50,179 nt of DNA from DASXMX01 sp036794395 (lineage in GTDB: Bacteria > Planctomycetota > Phycisphaerae > Tepidisphaerales > Tepidisphaeraceae). The stretch is from positions 1-50,179 of the forward strand of contig DAIRGS010000009.1 in NCBI GenBank assembly GCA_036794395.1, in the 5' to 3' direction. Shown here one piece after another: positions 30,668 to 39,214 of this stretch; position 1 is the first letter of the stretch, and each line of letters begins with the position of its first letter. Position numbers and translations under genes: made by a program. The notes beneath the pieces are model-generated. The model saw only the letters and a program-made list of their open reading frames with translations, made no database searches and had not been told where the DNA came from.

Positions 30668-32866
30668 CTAAACCCTCGCCGCCGTCGTGGCCGCCGCAAG
30701 CTGGATGGGCATCTGGCGGATCCGTTGGCCTGTTGCGTGAAATACCGCGTTGGCCACGGCCGGGGCCACCGCCACGATGGGCGTTTCGCCCGCGCCCGTC
30801 GACGGAAGATCGGGGCGGTTCAGCAGGATGATGTCCATTTCCGGGACATCCTTCATCCGCGGGACCTCATACTGCCAGAAAGATGCGTTGGTGATCTTCC
30901 CATTTTCGAATTCCATCTTCTCGCGTAAAGCGCCGCCGATTCCCATGATGATCGCGCCCTGCACCTGGGCCATCAATCCATCGGGGTTGAGAATGGTCCC
31001 GCACTCGTAGGCCTGGCAAACGTGGCGCACCGAGATATCGCCTTTGTCTTTATCAATCCCGACTTCGACGCATGCTGCCGTGAAGGAGCCTTTCTCCGTT
31101 CCGCAGGCGATTCCGACGCCGACCGTCGGATTCTTCTGCTTTACGCGCTGAGCCCATTTGAACTTATTCGCCGCGGCTTTCAGGACATCGCGCAAGCGAC
31201 CCTCTTCGAGATGGGCGAGCCGGAATTCGAGGGGATCAATCTTGGCCTCCGCGGCTAACTCGTCCATGAATGACTCGCGCGCGAAGATGTTCGCCGTCGC
31301 CGCCAAACCGCGGTACGACCCGTGCCGCAGGGGAGGGTCCGACGCTACTGCCTGCGCCCGCGCGCTGCCGGCGCGGTAAGGGGTATCCATGGCGTTTCCG
31401 CCCGAATTGATATTCACATGATGCCACGAGGTGATCTTGTGACCCGCGTCCATTCCCGCTTCGATATCGATCACCCCGGCCGGTCGGAAATAGGCCCAGG
31501 TAAATTCCTCTGCGCGCGTCCACTGCAGCGATACCGGCTTCCGCGCAGCCCGCGCCAGGCGAGCCGCTTCGACTCCCGCGTCGGGAGTGTGCTTCCCACC
31601 AAACCCGCCGCCAAAGTCGGGAACGATCACCCGCACGTTGGCCGCGTTGATATTCATCGCCTGCGCGATGCTCGTCTTGCAGCCAAACGGATTTTGCGTC
31701 GCCATCCAAACCGTAAGCTTGTCACCCTCCCATTCAGCCACGGCAGTACGCGGCTCCATGGGGGCATGCTGGATGTACGAAACGTGATAGCTCTGCCGCA
31801 ACGTTTTGGCAGCCTTGGTCAGCTGATCCGTAAATGGATTGGCGGGCACGCCACCGCGTGCATGCTCGCGGAGGTATTCAAAAAGGGTTTTGCTGGAGGG
31901 ATGGTCCTTGGTTTCCCACTTGGCGGTCTTGGCCGCGGCTGCCAAAGCTTGCTCGGCGGCGAACGAGGTGGGGGCTGCAAATCCCACAAAATCGACCTCG
32001 CGCGTGCCTTCCCGCACGACTTCATGCAATGCCACCGCGCCGGTCACCGCCCGGGCGACCTCCATGTCGATCGACTGCAAGTTGGCATTGTATGAAGGTG
32101 CCCGAAGCACCTTCGCATGAAGCATGCCCGGCCGGATGATGTCTGAGGGGTACTGGTGCCGGCCAGTGACCAGGTCTGCCCGGTCTGGGCGGGCCACGCC
32201 CGTTCCCAGAACTTTCCACTCCTTTAAAGGTGTGAGCGTAATTTCAGCCGGTAGAGGTTGCTGGAATGCTTTGGCGCCTTCTTCAGTGTCGGCCAATTCG
32301 GCGTAGCCAATGGCTTGGGTGTTGCCGCTCTGCGAAATCTTGCCATCTTGAACCATCAGCGATGCCGGCTCGACATGCCACCGACTTGCCGCAAGCCCCA
32401 CCAGAAGCTGCCTTGCCGCGGCACAACCTTGTCGGACGGCCGGTACGCTTCGCGGGGTGGTTCCGCTGCCTGCTGTAATTCCATCGTCTGGAACAATCCC
32501 AGTATCCGCCATGAGCAGTTGAATCCGGGACACCGGAACCCGAAGTTCCTCGGCAGCCGCCTGCGTCAGCTCAGTACGCGACCCCTGACCGGCCTCGACT
32601 TTACCGGTCATGACGGTAATCGACCCGTCTTTCCCGATATGGACGCGTGCAGAAACACTCTTAATGCCTGCCCCGCCCATTCCCCCTCCTCGTCCCCCAC
32701 GCCGCTGCTGGGCCGATAAGGGCGGCGCGCTCACCGCGATCAGCAGGCCCGCCCCAAGAATTTGCACAAAACCGCGTCGAGTGAGTCCGGACTGGGATCC
32801 GACGCGATCAACCGGCTCATCAAACTCAAACATGCCAGACGCCCCGTCATTTGCTGATCTTCGCAT
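30668..32866 (-). CDS. Molybdenum hydroxylase large subunit (xanthine dehydrogenase / isoquinoline oxidoreductase type)
   Basis: A 732-residue subunit from ATG 32866, with GAAGGTGA upstream overlapping the end of the 2Fe-2S gene 4 bases before it. A Tat signal ('TRRGFVQILGAG', about 30-41) and a cleavage-like 'SAPPLSA' indicate export of the folded, cofactor-loaded enzyme. Mo-cofactor motifs include 'FGGGFGGKHTPDAG', 'QWTRAEEFTWAYF', 'GSYRGLAATAN' and the active-site 'GAGETPIVAVAP' with its conserved Glu. It hydroxylates an aldehyde or N-heterocycle with water as oxygen donor. No FAD subunit gene is present, so electrons probably go to a cytochrome, as in the isoquinoline oxidoreductase group. 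The substrate is unknown. Confidence 0.87.
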   Translation of the reverse strand: MRRSANDGASGMFEFDEPVDRVGSQSGLTRRGFVQILGAGLLIAVSAPPLSAQQRRGGRGGGMGGAGIKSVSARVHIGKDGSITVMTGKVEAGQGSRTELTQAAAEELRVPVSRIQLLMADTGIVPDDGITAGSGTTPRSVPAVRQGCAAARQLLVGLAASRWHVEPASLMVQDGKISQSGNTQAIGYAELADTEEGAKAFQQPLPAEITLTPLKEWKVLGTGVARPDRADLVTGRHQYPSDIIRPGMLHAKVLRAPSYNANLQSIDMEVARAVTGAVALHEVVREGTREVDFVGFAAPTSFAAEQALAAAAKTAKWETKDHPSSKTLFEYLREHARGGVPANPFTDQLTKAAKTLRQSYHVSYIQHAPMEPRTAVAEWEGDKLTVWMATQNPFGCKTSIAQAMNINAANVRVIVPDFGGGFGGKHTPDAGVEAARLARAARKPVSLQWTRAEEFTWAYFRPAGVIDIEAGMDAGHKITSWHHVNINSGGNAMDTPYRAGSARAQAVASDPPLRHGSYRGLAATANIFARESFMDELAAEAKIDPLEFRLAHLEEGRLRDVLKAAANKFKWAQRVKQKNPTVGVGIACGTEKGSFTAACVEVGIDKDKGDISVRHVCQAYECGTILNPDGLMAQVQGAIIMGIGGALREKMEFENGKITNASFWQYEVPRMKDVPEMDIILLNRPDLPSTGAGETPIVAVAPAVANAVFHATGQRIRQMPIQLAAATTAARV

Positions 32867-32870
32867 GGCG

Positions 32871-33341
32871 TCACCTTCCCTCGAGCCCTGCGGCGTGCCG
32901 CACAGCCTTAAGAATTCTCGGATAGCCGCAACAACGGCAAAGGTTTCCGTTCATCCAGGTCACGACTTCTGCTTCGGTGGGTTGGGGTTTATTTTTGAGC
33001 AGGGCCACGGTCGCCATGATCATCCCCGGCGTGCAATATCCGCACTGGTAGGCCTCGGCATCACAAAAGGCCTGCTGGACCGGATGCAGCGTGTCGCCTT
33101 CGCTGAGGCCCTCAATGGTGGTGACGGATTTGCCCGCCACGTTTTTCACCGGGGTACTGCACGAAAAAATTCGCTTATCCCCCAGCAGAACGCTGCACGC
33201 CCCACAGCTCCCTTCGCCGCAGCCGAACTTTGCGCCGGTTAATTGAAGATCTTCCCGGAGCACATCGAGGAGGGGTCGATCCGGATCGGTTTCGATCTGG
33301 CGACTCTGTCCGTTCACCTTAAAGGTAATGGTTTGGCTCAT
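32871..33341 (-). CDS. Two-[2Fe-2S] small subunit of the molybdenum hydroxylase
   Basis: The start is ATG 33341 ('MSQTITFKVNG') behind GAAGGTGGG; the frame opens further to 33395. The 156-residue protein has the plant-ferredoxin cluster cysteines C41, C46, C49 and C61 ('CGEGSCGAC') and the C-terminal helical-bundle cluster C100, C103, C135 and C137 ('CGYCTPG', 'CRCCGYPRIL'). It passes electrons from the molybdenum centre of the subunit encoded 4 bases downstream. It has no export signal of its own, so it would be carried out with the Tat-tagged large subunit. The operon starts here; element P8 lies upstream. Confidence 0.88.
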   Translation of the reverse strand: MSQTITFKVNGQSRQIETDPDRPLLDVLREDLQLTGAKFGCGEGSCGACSVLLGDKRIFSCSTPVKNVAGKSVTTIEGLSEGDTLHPVQQAFCDAEAYQCGYCTPGMIMATVALLKNKPQPTEAEVVTWMNGNLCRCCGYPRILKAVRHAAGLEGR

Positions 33342-33456
33342 TTTCGGCCCACCTTCGGATGCTTCTGCTGGCGCAGAGCAACACTCTAGAGACATGTGGT
33401 ACCCCCATCCGGGTTGATTATTCCAGCGATTCGGTCGCGTTTCAATTGTTTCCTCT

Positions 33457-33622
33457 TCTCCCTCCCCCGGTACGCCGGGGGAGGGTAGGGAGGGGGCGGT
33501 CTTTTACAGGCGGAACTAACGGCCACGACATTCTGATATATGCCGACGCCGTCTGTGCAAAGATCTATTGGGCATCGAAAGAAACCCCCTCCCTACCCTC
33601 CCCCGGAGTACCGGGAGAGGGA
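33457..33622. repeat. Palindromic element P8, copy 2
   Basis: Inverted arms 33457-33500 and 33585-33622 ('ctccctcccccggtacgcc' with its inverse) enclose a core similar to that at 30475-30637. It fills much of the 505-base non-coding stretch 33342-33846; the remainder shows only a C-rich run before the next gene. It is the upstream neighbour of the hydroxylase operon. Confidence 0.7.
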
Positions 33623-33846
33623 ATACCGAGCATTTTGATGCAACGTGACTTGACGTTGCGACGGGGGTTTCTTGACAGGTTTGGAAGGCGAATCTATCTT
33701 CAAAACCAATGACTTTTGAGGCTTTTGGGTGCAGAGGGTACGGGTGCGGACCCGCCCCAACCCGAAAGTGCCCGCCGCTTCGAAGAGGGCCCGGTCCCAC
33801 CCCGGTAACAATTCCCTCACGCCGTACACCCTTGGAGGCCAGCACC

Positions 33847-36234
33847 ATGAAGCGCCTACCGCGTCTGCTCCCGTGCATCGCCCTCGCTTGTTCGCTTGCA
33901 ATGCCCATGCTATCTGCCTCGGCCGCGCCTCCCGCGACCGGCGATACGGCGGCGCCTCCGGTGGTCAATCCCCCGGCTGATGCCGCCGCACCTCCTGCAA
34001 CAGTTCCCGCTACGCCACCAGCTGATGCGGCCGCTCCCCCGGCGACAATGCCGGCTGCAACCGAGCCCGCCGGCGCGACCACCGAGCCGGCCATGCCCGA
34101 GGTCGGGGCCAATCAAACGCTCAATGAACAGGTCGATGATTTCTGGCACTACGGAGAAATCGGCCGTTACGACATCCAGGCCGCCCTCGGCGCCAGGATC
34201 GTTACCGCCGGGCAGCAGAATCCAGAAGACGTCCTAAAGGCGTTCGAGGCGATCGCCGGCCAGCATCACCTGCCCAGCGGCGCGCCCAGCGACCTGGACA
34301 CGGCCCTGCTTCGATGGCAGTCGGCCGATGCAAAGATGAAGACGGTTGCGACCCAGGTGATCGATGTTTTGAACAAGGGCCGGTTTGCCCGCCGTCAGAA
34401 TCCCGAATTCATTGCGATGAACATCAAGCGGCTGGATCAAGGCGAGCGCGCTTTCTCGCTTGCGATGCAGCAACTAAGCAATTCGGGTGAACTGGCCGTT
34501 CCTCAGTTGGTCGCGATCCTGATGAGCCAGAAGCCCGAGGACGTTCAGACCCATGACGTCGTTCGCCGTGCACTCATCAGCCTGGGCGCATCAGCGCTTA
34601 ACCCGTTGCTTGCCGCCACGCAGATGGACCCCAATGACCCGGCCCTGACGACCATCTGCGGGATCCTGGGCGAAATTGATTACAAGAACGCAGTGCAGCC
34701 TTACCTTGTTGCGCTGGCGCGCAATCCGCAGTCGTCCAATCAGGTCAAGCAAGCCGCCACCAGCGCGCTGGCCCGGTTGCGTGCCGCCAGCCCAAATTCA
34801 AATGCGGGCGATCTGTTCTACGGGCTTGCCGATGCCTTCTATTATGGAAGGTCGTCCATTCAGCCTGATCCTCGAAGCCCCAAGGCTTTTATCTGGTATT
34901 GGGTCGATCGGGGCCTGAGCTACAAGGCGGTGCCGCCTCAGATCTTCAATGACATCATGGCGATGCGTGAAACCGAGCACGCGCTCCGGCAGCAGCCTGC
35001 GCCTTCGTCGCCGGACCAATCGGTTGCATTGTGGTTGGCGGCCAACATCCGTCGCGGCATTGATTTGCCAGCCGGTGAACCTGACCCGACCCGCATGCCC
35101 GATGAACCCCAGGCTCACTATTACAACGTGGCCGAAGGCGCTCGATACCTGAACGTCGTGCTCGATCGCTCGCTTAAAGACAATACACCCACCAGCGCTG
35201 CGGTCGCCCTCGCGGCCATCAAGTCCCTTCAGGGCATTGTCGGTCAGAGCAATCTGTTTTCGGGCGGTCAGGGCGATCCGTTGGTTCGGGCCATGCGGTT
35301 TTCGGATCGACAAGTAAGGTTTGAGGCAGCTTTCGCGCTGGCCGCGGCTCTTCCTCAACGGCCCTTCCAGGGGCAGGAACTGGTTGTTCCGCTATTGGCC
35401 GAAGCGGTGTCGCAGAGTGGTTCGTCGGGCGTGTTGATCATCGCACCGCAAAATGACCGCGCACGGCTGGCATCCGAGCTTAAGAATTACAGCACGGCCG
35501 GTGGAAACGACTCGGCCTCGGCCATCGCGGAATCGACCTCGATCCCCGCGGTGGATGTCATCCTCATGTCTGAAGACATGGGCAATCCCGAAGTGAGCCA
35601 TGCCATCGACCTGGCATCTCAGAACCCGCGGCTGGCGCGGGCGGCCAAGCTCATTATCGTGCATTCCCTGGCGTCGCCCTGGGCTCGGATGTCGGTGAAC
35701 GACCCGACGATCAGCTACACCCAGGCCACCGGCGGCGAGAGCCTGGTGAACTCCATCGAGCAGGCACGCAAAAAGGCCGGTGGGCTTCCGATGGATAGCG
35801 GATCGGCTTCGGACTTCTCGCTCCGTGCCGCCAACCTGCTGGCCCGCCTGGCGATCAGCCGGGGACAGGTGTTTAATCTCAATGTTGCCGAACCGATGCT
35901 GCTGTCGGCTCTGGGTGACAAGCGGCCTGAAATCGTGCAGGCGGTGGGTGAAGCCGTTGCGTTGATCAACTCGCCCCGATCGCAGGGCGCATTGGCCGAT
36001 CGAGCATCGGCTGCCGCCACTCCGGCACCCATTCGCATCAGCCTTTACAGAAGCCTGGCCACCAGCGCCAAGTTCCATGGCAATCACCTGGATGGCAATC
36101 AAGTCAACGACTTGCAGCAGGTGGTGACCAGCGAAAAGAACCTGGATATTCGCTCGGCGGCCGCTGAAGCGCGCGGTGCACTCAATCTGTCGGCCCAGTC
36201 GGTTCAGCCACTGATTCTTCAGCGAAACGATTGA
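33847..36234 (+). CDS. Secreted repeat-rich (HEAT-like) protein of unknown function
   Basis: The start is ATG 33847, with GGAGG 9 bases upstream; the open frame reaches 33709. The 795-residue product has a signal peptide (about 1-26, 'MKRLPRLL...SASA'), a 60-residue Ala/Pro/Thr-rich linker ('PPADAAAPPAT' units), and then helical repeats across most of its length. These include 'GELAVPQLVAILMSQKPEDV', 'DVVRRALISLGASALNPLLA' and later 'DRQVRFEAAFALAAALPQRP'. The pattern suits HEAT-like solenoids, which bind proteins or polymers. There is no enzyme motif. It is a single gene ended by the bidirectional terminator at 36261, convergent with the glycan operon. Location is likely periplasmic or extracellular. 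Confidence 0.78.
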   Translation: MKRLPRLLPCIALACSLAMPMLSASAAPPATGDTAAPPVVNPPADAAAPPATVPATPPADAAAPPATMPAATEPAGATTEPAMPEVGANQTLNEQVDDFWHYGEIGRYDIQAALGARIVTAGQQNPEDVLKAFEAIAGQHHLPSGAPSDLDTALLRWQSADAKMKTVATQVIDVLNKGRFARRQNPEFIAMNIKRLDQGERAFSLAMQQLSNSGELAVPQLVAILMSQKPEDVQTHDVVRRALISLGASALNPLLAATQMDPNDPALTTICGILGEIDYKNAVQPYLVALARNPQSSNQVKQAATSALARLRAASPNSNAGDLFYGLADAFYYGRSSIQPDPRSPKAFIWYWVDRGLSYKAVPPQIFNDIMAMRETEHALRQQPAPSSPDQSVALWLAANIRRGIDLPAGEPDPTRMPDEPQAHYYNVAEGARYLNVVLDRSLKDNTPTSAAVALAAIKSLQGIVGQSNLFSGGQGDPLVRAMRFSDRQVRFEAAFALAAALPQRPFQGQELVVPLLAEAVSQSGSSGVLIIAPQNDRARLASELKNYSTAGGNDSASAIAESTSIPAVDVILMSEDMGNPEVSHAIDLASQNPRLARAAKLIIVHSLASPWARMSVNDPTISYTQATGGESLVNSIEQARKKAGGLPMDSGSASDFSLRAANLLARLAISRGQVFNLNVAEPMLLSALGDKRPEIVQAVGEAVALINSPRSQGALADRASAAATPAPIRISLYRSLATSAKFHGNHLDGNQVNDLQQVVTSEKNLDIRSAAAEARGALNLSAQSVQPLILQRND

Positions 36235-36260
36235 GCTTTAAGATTTAAGACTGCAATCAG

Positions 36261-36292
36261 ACAAACCCGCGGGCCTGGCCCCGCGGGTTTGT
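36261..36292. terminator. Bidirectional terminator at a convergent gene end
   Basis: A perfect 12-bp stem (36261-36272 with 36281-36292) around 'gggcctgg' sits 26 bases after the stop of the plus-strand repeat protein and 26 bases before the end of the minus-strand glycan operon (36318). The flanks are T/A-rich ('ctattt' on the plus strand). It probably ends both transcripts. Confidence 0.8.
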
Positions 36293-36317
36293 CTATTTAG
36301 CTCGTCCGTTGATGCCG

Positions 36318-37025
36318 TCAGACGGCAATGGACTGGAATGTGCAGAGATGGACCTTCGCGGCGGCAATCGCAACACGGACCTGCGGGTCGCAGAGCGACT
36401 CCAGTTCGCGCCGGCGCTCGTGAAGATACATGGTCTCCAGATCGGCGCCGCGAGCGGGATGGCAGCAGATTTCGGTGACGCCCTGGCAAAGCCCTTCAAT
36501 GAGGCGGACCAGCGCCTCGGCGCCGATCAACTCGGGGTAGGATCGCCCCTGTTCGTCCTGCCCATAAAACTCGCCACAGTAGCGAACCGCGGGCGAGAAA
36601 TGGCGCAGCGGAATGGAAAGCTCCCGTGCAAGCTGGCGGGCTGCCGAGCGTACGGGCTCGTTGCGGTGGGCATGCTGGTGAGAATCGATGTGATCGGGGT
36701 CGCGACCGAGTAGTCGTCGGAAGTCCTCGAGCTGCCGTCGGACTTCCGCACCCACAGCGGCTGCGTCGGACAACGGGACCACTTCATATAGCGCCTCCCA
36801 TTGGCCGTCCCGGCAGACCCACTCGCTGAGGTCGATGTGCAGGCCGATGCCGAACTCCGGGTGGGCCCGGCCGTACGCCGCGGCTTCCCCTGCCGCAGGC
36901 CAACGGGTCATGAGGCTGGTGCTGGTGACGATGCCGCGCTCGTGCGCCTCGATGATGCCCAGGTTCACGCCGGGACTGATGCCAAAGTCGTCGGCATTCA
37001 CGATGAGGTGGCGGACGGTGGCCAA
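36318..37025 (-). CDS. ChbG/HpnK-type carbohydrate deacetylase (YdjC family)
   Basis: A 235-residue protein from ATG 37025. It matches the YdjC/ChbG fold: metal-binding 'NADDFG' (10-15), 'GLHIDLSEW' (about 61-69), the paired histidines 'IDSHQHAH' (about 113-120) and 'CCHPARG'. Family members remove N-acetyl groups from chito-oligosaccharides or glycolipids (HpnK acts on hopanoids). As the last gene of the six-gene glycan operon, 15 bases after the glycosyltransferase, it would trim the sugar product. It is cytoplasmic, with no signal peptide. The exact substrate is not predictable. Confidence 0.85.
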   Translation of the reverse strand: MATVRHLIVNADDFGISPGVNLGIIEAHERGIVTSTSLMTRWPAAGEAAAYGRAHPEFGIGLHIDLSEWVCRDGQWEALYEVVPLSDAAAVGAEVRRQLEDFRRLLGRDPDHIDSHQHAHRNEPVRSAARQLARELSIPLRHFSPAVRYCGEFYGQDEQGRSYPELIGAEALVRLIEGLCQGVTEICCHPARGADLETMYLHERRRELESLCDPQVRVAIAAAKVHLCTFQSIAV

Positions 37026-37040
37026 GATCGAACCCTCGTG

Positions 37041-38246
37041 TTAAAGGCCCAGGTCGGCCAGGAGCCGGCTGAGGACGGTCTCGGCCCGGAAATACTCCTG
37101 TGCGATCGCCCGCGCGGCGCGGCTGTGCCGCGAATAGTCGGAGCGAATCGCGTCGAACGCCGCCAGGATCTGATCCATTGTATTGAACGCGAACAGACCT
37201 TCCCCGGTCGGCAGGATGTTGCCAAAACCGGTGTCCTGCGTGACGACCGGCCTGCCCGCGGCCAGGTAGCAGGCGCTGCGGTCGCTGAACCACCCGCTCC
37301 GCATGCGGACGTTCTGGTCCTTGGCCACCGTGAATTCGCCCCGGGACTCCATGATGTAGTCTCGATACGGGCCGATGTCCCTGCTGAGTGTCAGCGCGTC
37401 GCGGACGCGCCAGCCGTGGGACAGCAGGGCCTCGCGGGCGTCGGCGGGAACGCGGGCCAGCGCCAGCTCGAACGTCTGAGGCGTGAGGAGAGGGAGATCG
37501 AGGAACTTGAGAAACTCGCGGTGTTTGCTCCATGTGTAGAGTTGCCCTTGCCAGAGGAAATCCTTCCCGTTCTGAGCCCAGCTCGCGATCGTTGTGAAAT
37601 CAGCGGCCCAGTTGTCAGGATCGGAGGCGGGCGCGGTCACCTGGTCCGGCTGACCGTCCCGCGTCCACCACTCCGTGACGACGGGTGGGCGCGTGGGCAC
37701 GTAATGGAATCGGACCAGCGGCACGCCGCAGTCGGGGGCGCCAAAGTTCTCGCCGTACGTGAAGTGGTGAGTGTGGCTGGCGAGAATGCCGATGGTTTTC
37801 GCATCGCCCTGGGCGACCTTGATCTGCGGCAGGACGGGATCGGTTTCCAGATAGACCCTGATCGGGATCCCCAGGTGTTGTTCGCGCAGGACCGTCGACG
37901 CGGTGAGGTTCACCAGAATTTCAGCTTCGGCAAGGACTTGGTCGAACCGCGCCGCCGACAGCCCGTAAACCCGGCCGGCCTGCGCGGTGGAGCGGTAGGC
38001 CCACCGATCGGACAGTCCACACCAGTTCATCATCGACGCGATGTAGTTGACGGCGTAGTCGCTGTCGCCCGTGACGGCGTTGCGCGCGGGGTCGTACGGC
38101 CAGGTGCCAGTGTCCTCGACGTAGTACACGTCGAACCCGAGGCGGCGGAATCCCTCAATGTGATGCAGCACCTGCCACGCCACGCCCGCGAACGGGCTCG
38201 CACCCATCATGCCCAGCACAACGAGGATGGGTCGCGGCGCGGTCAC
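37041..38246 (-). CDS. Glycosyltransferase of GT-B type
   Basis: I choose GTG 38246, which overlaps the upstream kinase stop as GTGA; the open frame begins at 38318 inside that gene. The 401-residue product starts 'TAPRPILVVLGMMGASPFAG'. It has an N-terminal Rossmann-like lobe ('FDVYYVEDTGTWPYDP') and a C-terminal lobe with 'MRSGWFSDRSACYLAAGRPV' and 'VVTQDTGFGNILPTGEGLF'. That shape, without a DxD, fits GT-B enzymes such as CgeB-like or GT4-like transferases. It likely acts in the cytoplasm on the glycan made by the operon. Donor and acceptor are unknown. The overlap implies coupling to the kinase. Confidence 0.75.
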   Translation of the reverse strand: MTAPRPILVVLGMMGASPFAGVAWQVLHHIEGFRRLGFDVYYVEDTGTWPYDPARNAVTGDSDYAVNYIASMMNWCGLSDRWAYRSTAQAGRVYGLSAARFDQVLAEAEILVNLTASTVLREQHLGIPIRVYLETDPVLPQIKVAQGDAKTIGILASHTHHFTYGENFGAPDCGVPLVRFHYVPTRPPVVTEWWTRDGQPDQVTAPASDPDNWAADFTTIASWAQNGKDFLWQGQLYTWSKHREFLKFLDLPLLTPQTFELALARVPADAREALLSHGWRVRDALTLSRDIGPYRDYIMESRGEFTVAKDQNVRMRSGWFSDRSACYLAAGRPVVTQDTGFGNILPTGEGLFAFNTMDQILAAFDAIRSDYSRHSRAARAIAQEYFRAETVLSRLLADLGL

Positions 38247-39214
38247 GCGAGGAGCCCGAGGCGCGTGGCGGTTCGACGGAGTTGCTGGTAGCGGAACATA
38301 CTGGTCTCCAGCGTCCACTCCGGGAGATCCCCGAGCCAGCGCAAATGGACGTAGAGACGGGCAAGATCGAGCCGCCGCTGGTAGTCGACCGGAGCGCCGG
38401 CGGGCCAGCGGTGGCGGGCGTATTCCTCCTCACAAGGTTGCGTGATCGACCGCGGCCAGTTGTCCGTCAGGCTTACGACGTCAATCTCCCCGAAGCCGAT
38501 GGCGGCCGATTCCCAGTCCACCGGGAAGATCGTCCCCTCGTGAATCAGGATGTTCTTCGGATAGTATTCCCCGTGGACCACGACCGGCGGCGCCACGAGC
38601 ATCTCCTCCACCACACTTTCGTATTTCTTGCAGACGTCGGTCAGCCAGGGGTACCGGTCGCGCAGCGGCCGGGCGAGGCGGCGGGTGCGGCGCGCCCAGC
38701 CGACGTAGTAGTCCGCGTCGTACCGCTTGAGGAATCGCGGCACGCGCCGGCGCAGGGCCGGCTCGCGCTCGGCGTGGAATCGCCCGATCCACGCCGAAGC
38801 CAGCAACATCGCTTGCCGGTAGTCGGGCGCATGATTGACGCGGTAGCTGTCTTCGAGGAACTCCAGGACCAGCCAGGTGCCCCTCCCGTCGCGGTCGGTG
38901 CGGCAACCCCGAAACGTCGGCAAAGTGCACCGCGAATGGCGCAGCACCCGATGGTACACCGCAGCCTCGTACGGAGGGCCGCCCCTGTGCCCGTAACCGA
39001 AGTTGTCCTCGGAGTTCCCGTATTTGCAGAACAAGGTCCGCGGGCGTCCGCGGGCAAGGCGATACTTGACCACTTCGCCATGAAACGTTCCCTCCCCCAA
39101 GGCCCGCCGCTCGAGGATGGTCACGTGCTCGCGGCGCTCGGCCCCCAGCACGCTGGCGAGGGTACCGGCGAGAACGTCGGATTCGGGTATTCCTGGTGCG
39201 GCGGCTACTGTCAT
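38243..39214 (-). CDS. APH-like small-molecule kinase (aminoglycoside/choline kinase fold)
   Basis: ATG 39214 overlaps the ABC transporter stop as ATGA; the open frame continues upstream in the transporter gene. The 323-residue protein has a kinase fold: N-lobe 'VVKYRLARGRPRTLFCKYG', a catalytic loop near residue 213 'VVHGEYYPKNILI', and a metal loop 'FPVDWESAAIGFGEID' near 234. The usual HGD of this family is HGE, with the later Asn kept, so the base is Glu, which may be a subfamily trait. Members phosphorylate sugars, amino alcohols or antibiotics. In this operon a sugar or choline-type group on the glycan is likelier than resistance. Confidence 0.75.
   Translation of the reverse strand: MTVAAAPGIPESDVLAGTLASVLGAERREHVTILERRALGEGTFHGEVVKYRLARGRPRTLFCKYGNSEDNFGYGHRGGPPYEAAVYHRVLRHSRCTLPTFRGCRTDRDGRGTWLVLEFLEDSYRVNHAPDYRQAMLLASAWIGRFHAEREPALRRRVPRFLKRYDADYYVGWARRTRRLARPLRDRYPWLTDVCKKYESVVEEMLVAPPVVVHGEYYPKNILIHEGTIFPVDWESAAIGFGEIDVVSLTDNWPRSITQPCEEEYARHRWPAGAPVDYQRRLDLARLYVHLRWLGDLPEWTLETSMFRYQQLRRTATRLGLLA

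Noticed and set aside
31322..32095. A 257-codon plus-strand frame opposite the molybdenum hydroxylase gene
   Set aside because: Antisense shadow; the hydroxylase motifs on the other strand are intact.
36801..38291. A 496-codon plus-strand frame opposite the glycosyltransferase and deacetylase genes
   Set aside because: The minus strand encodes recognisable families with coupled starts; this frame has no known motif and is rich in Arg/Gly/Val, as expected for an antisense shadow in GC-rich DNA.
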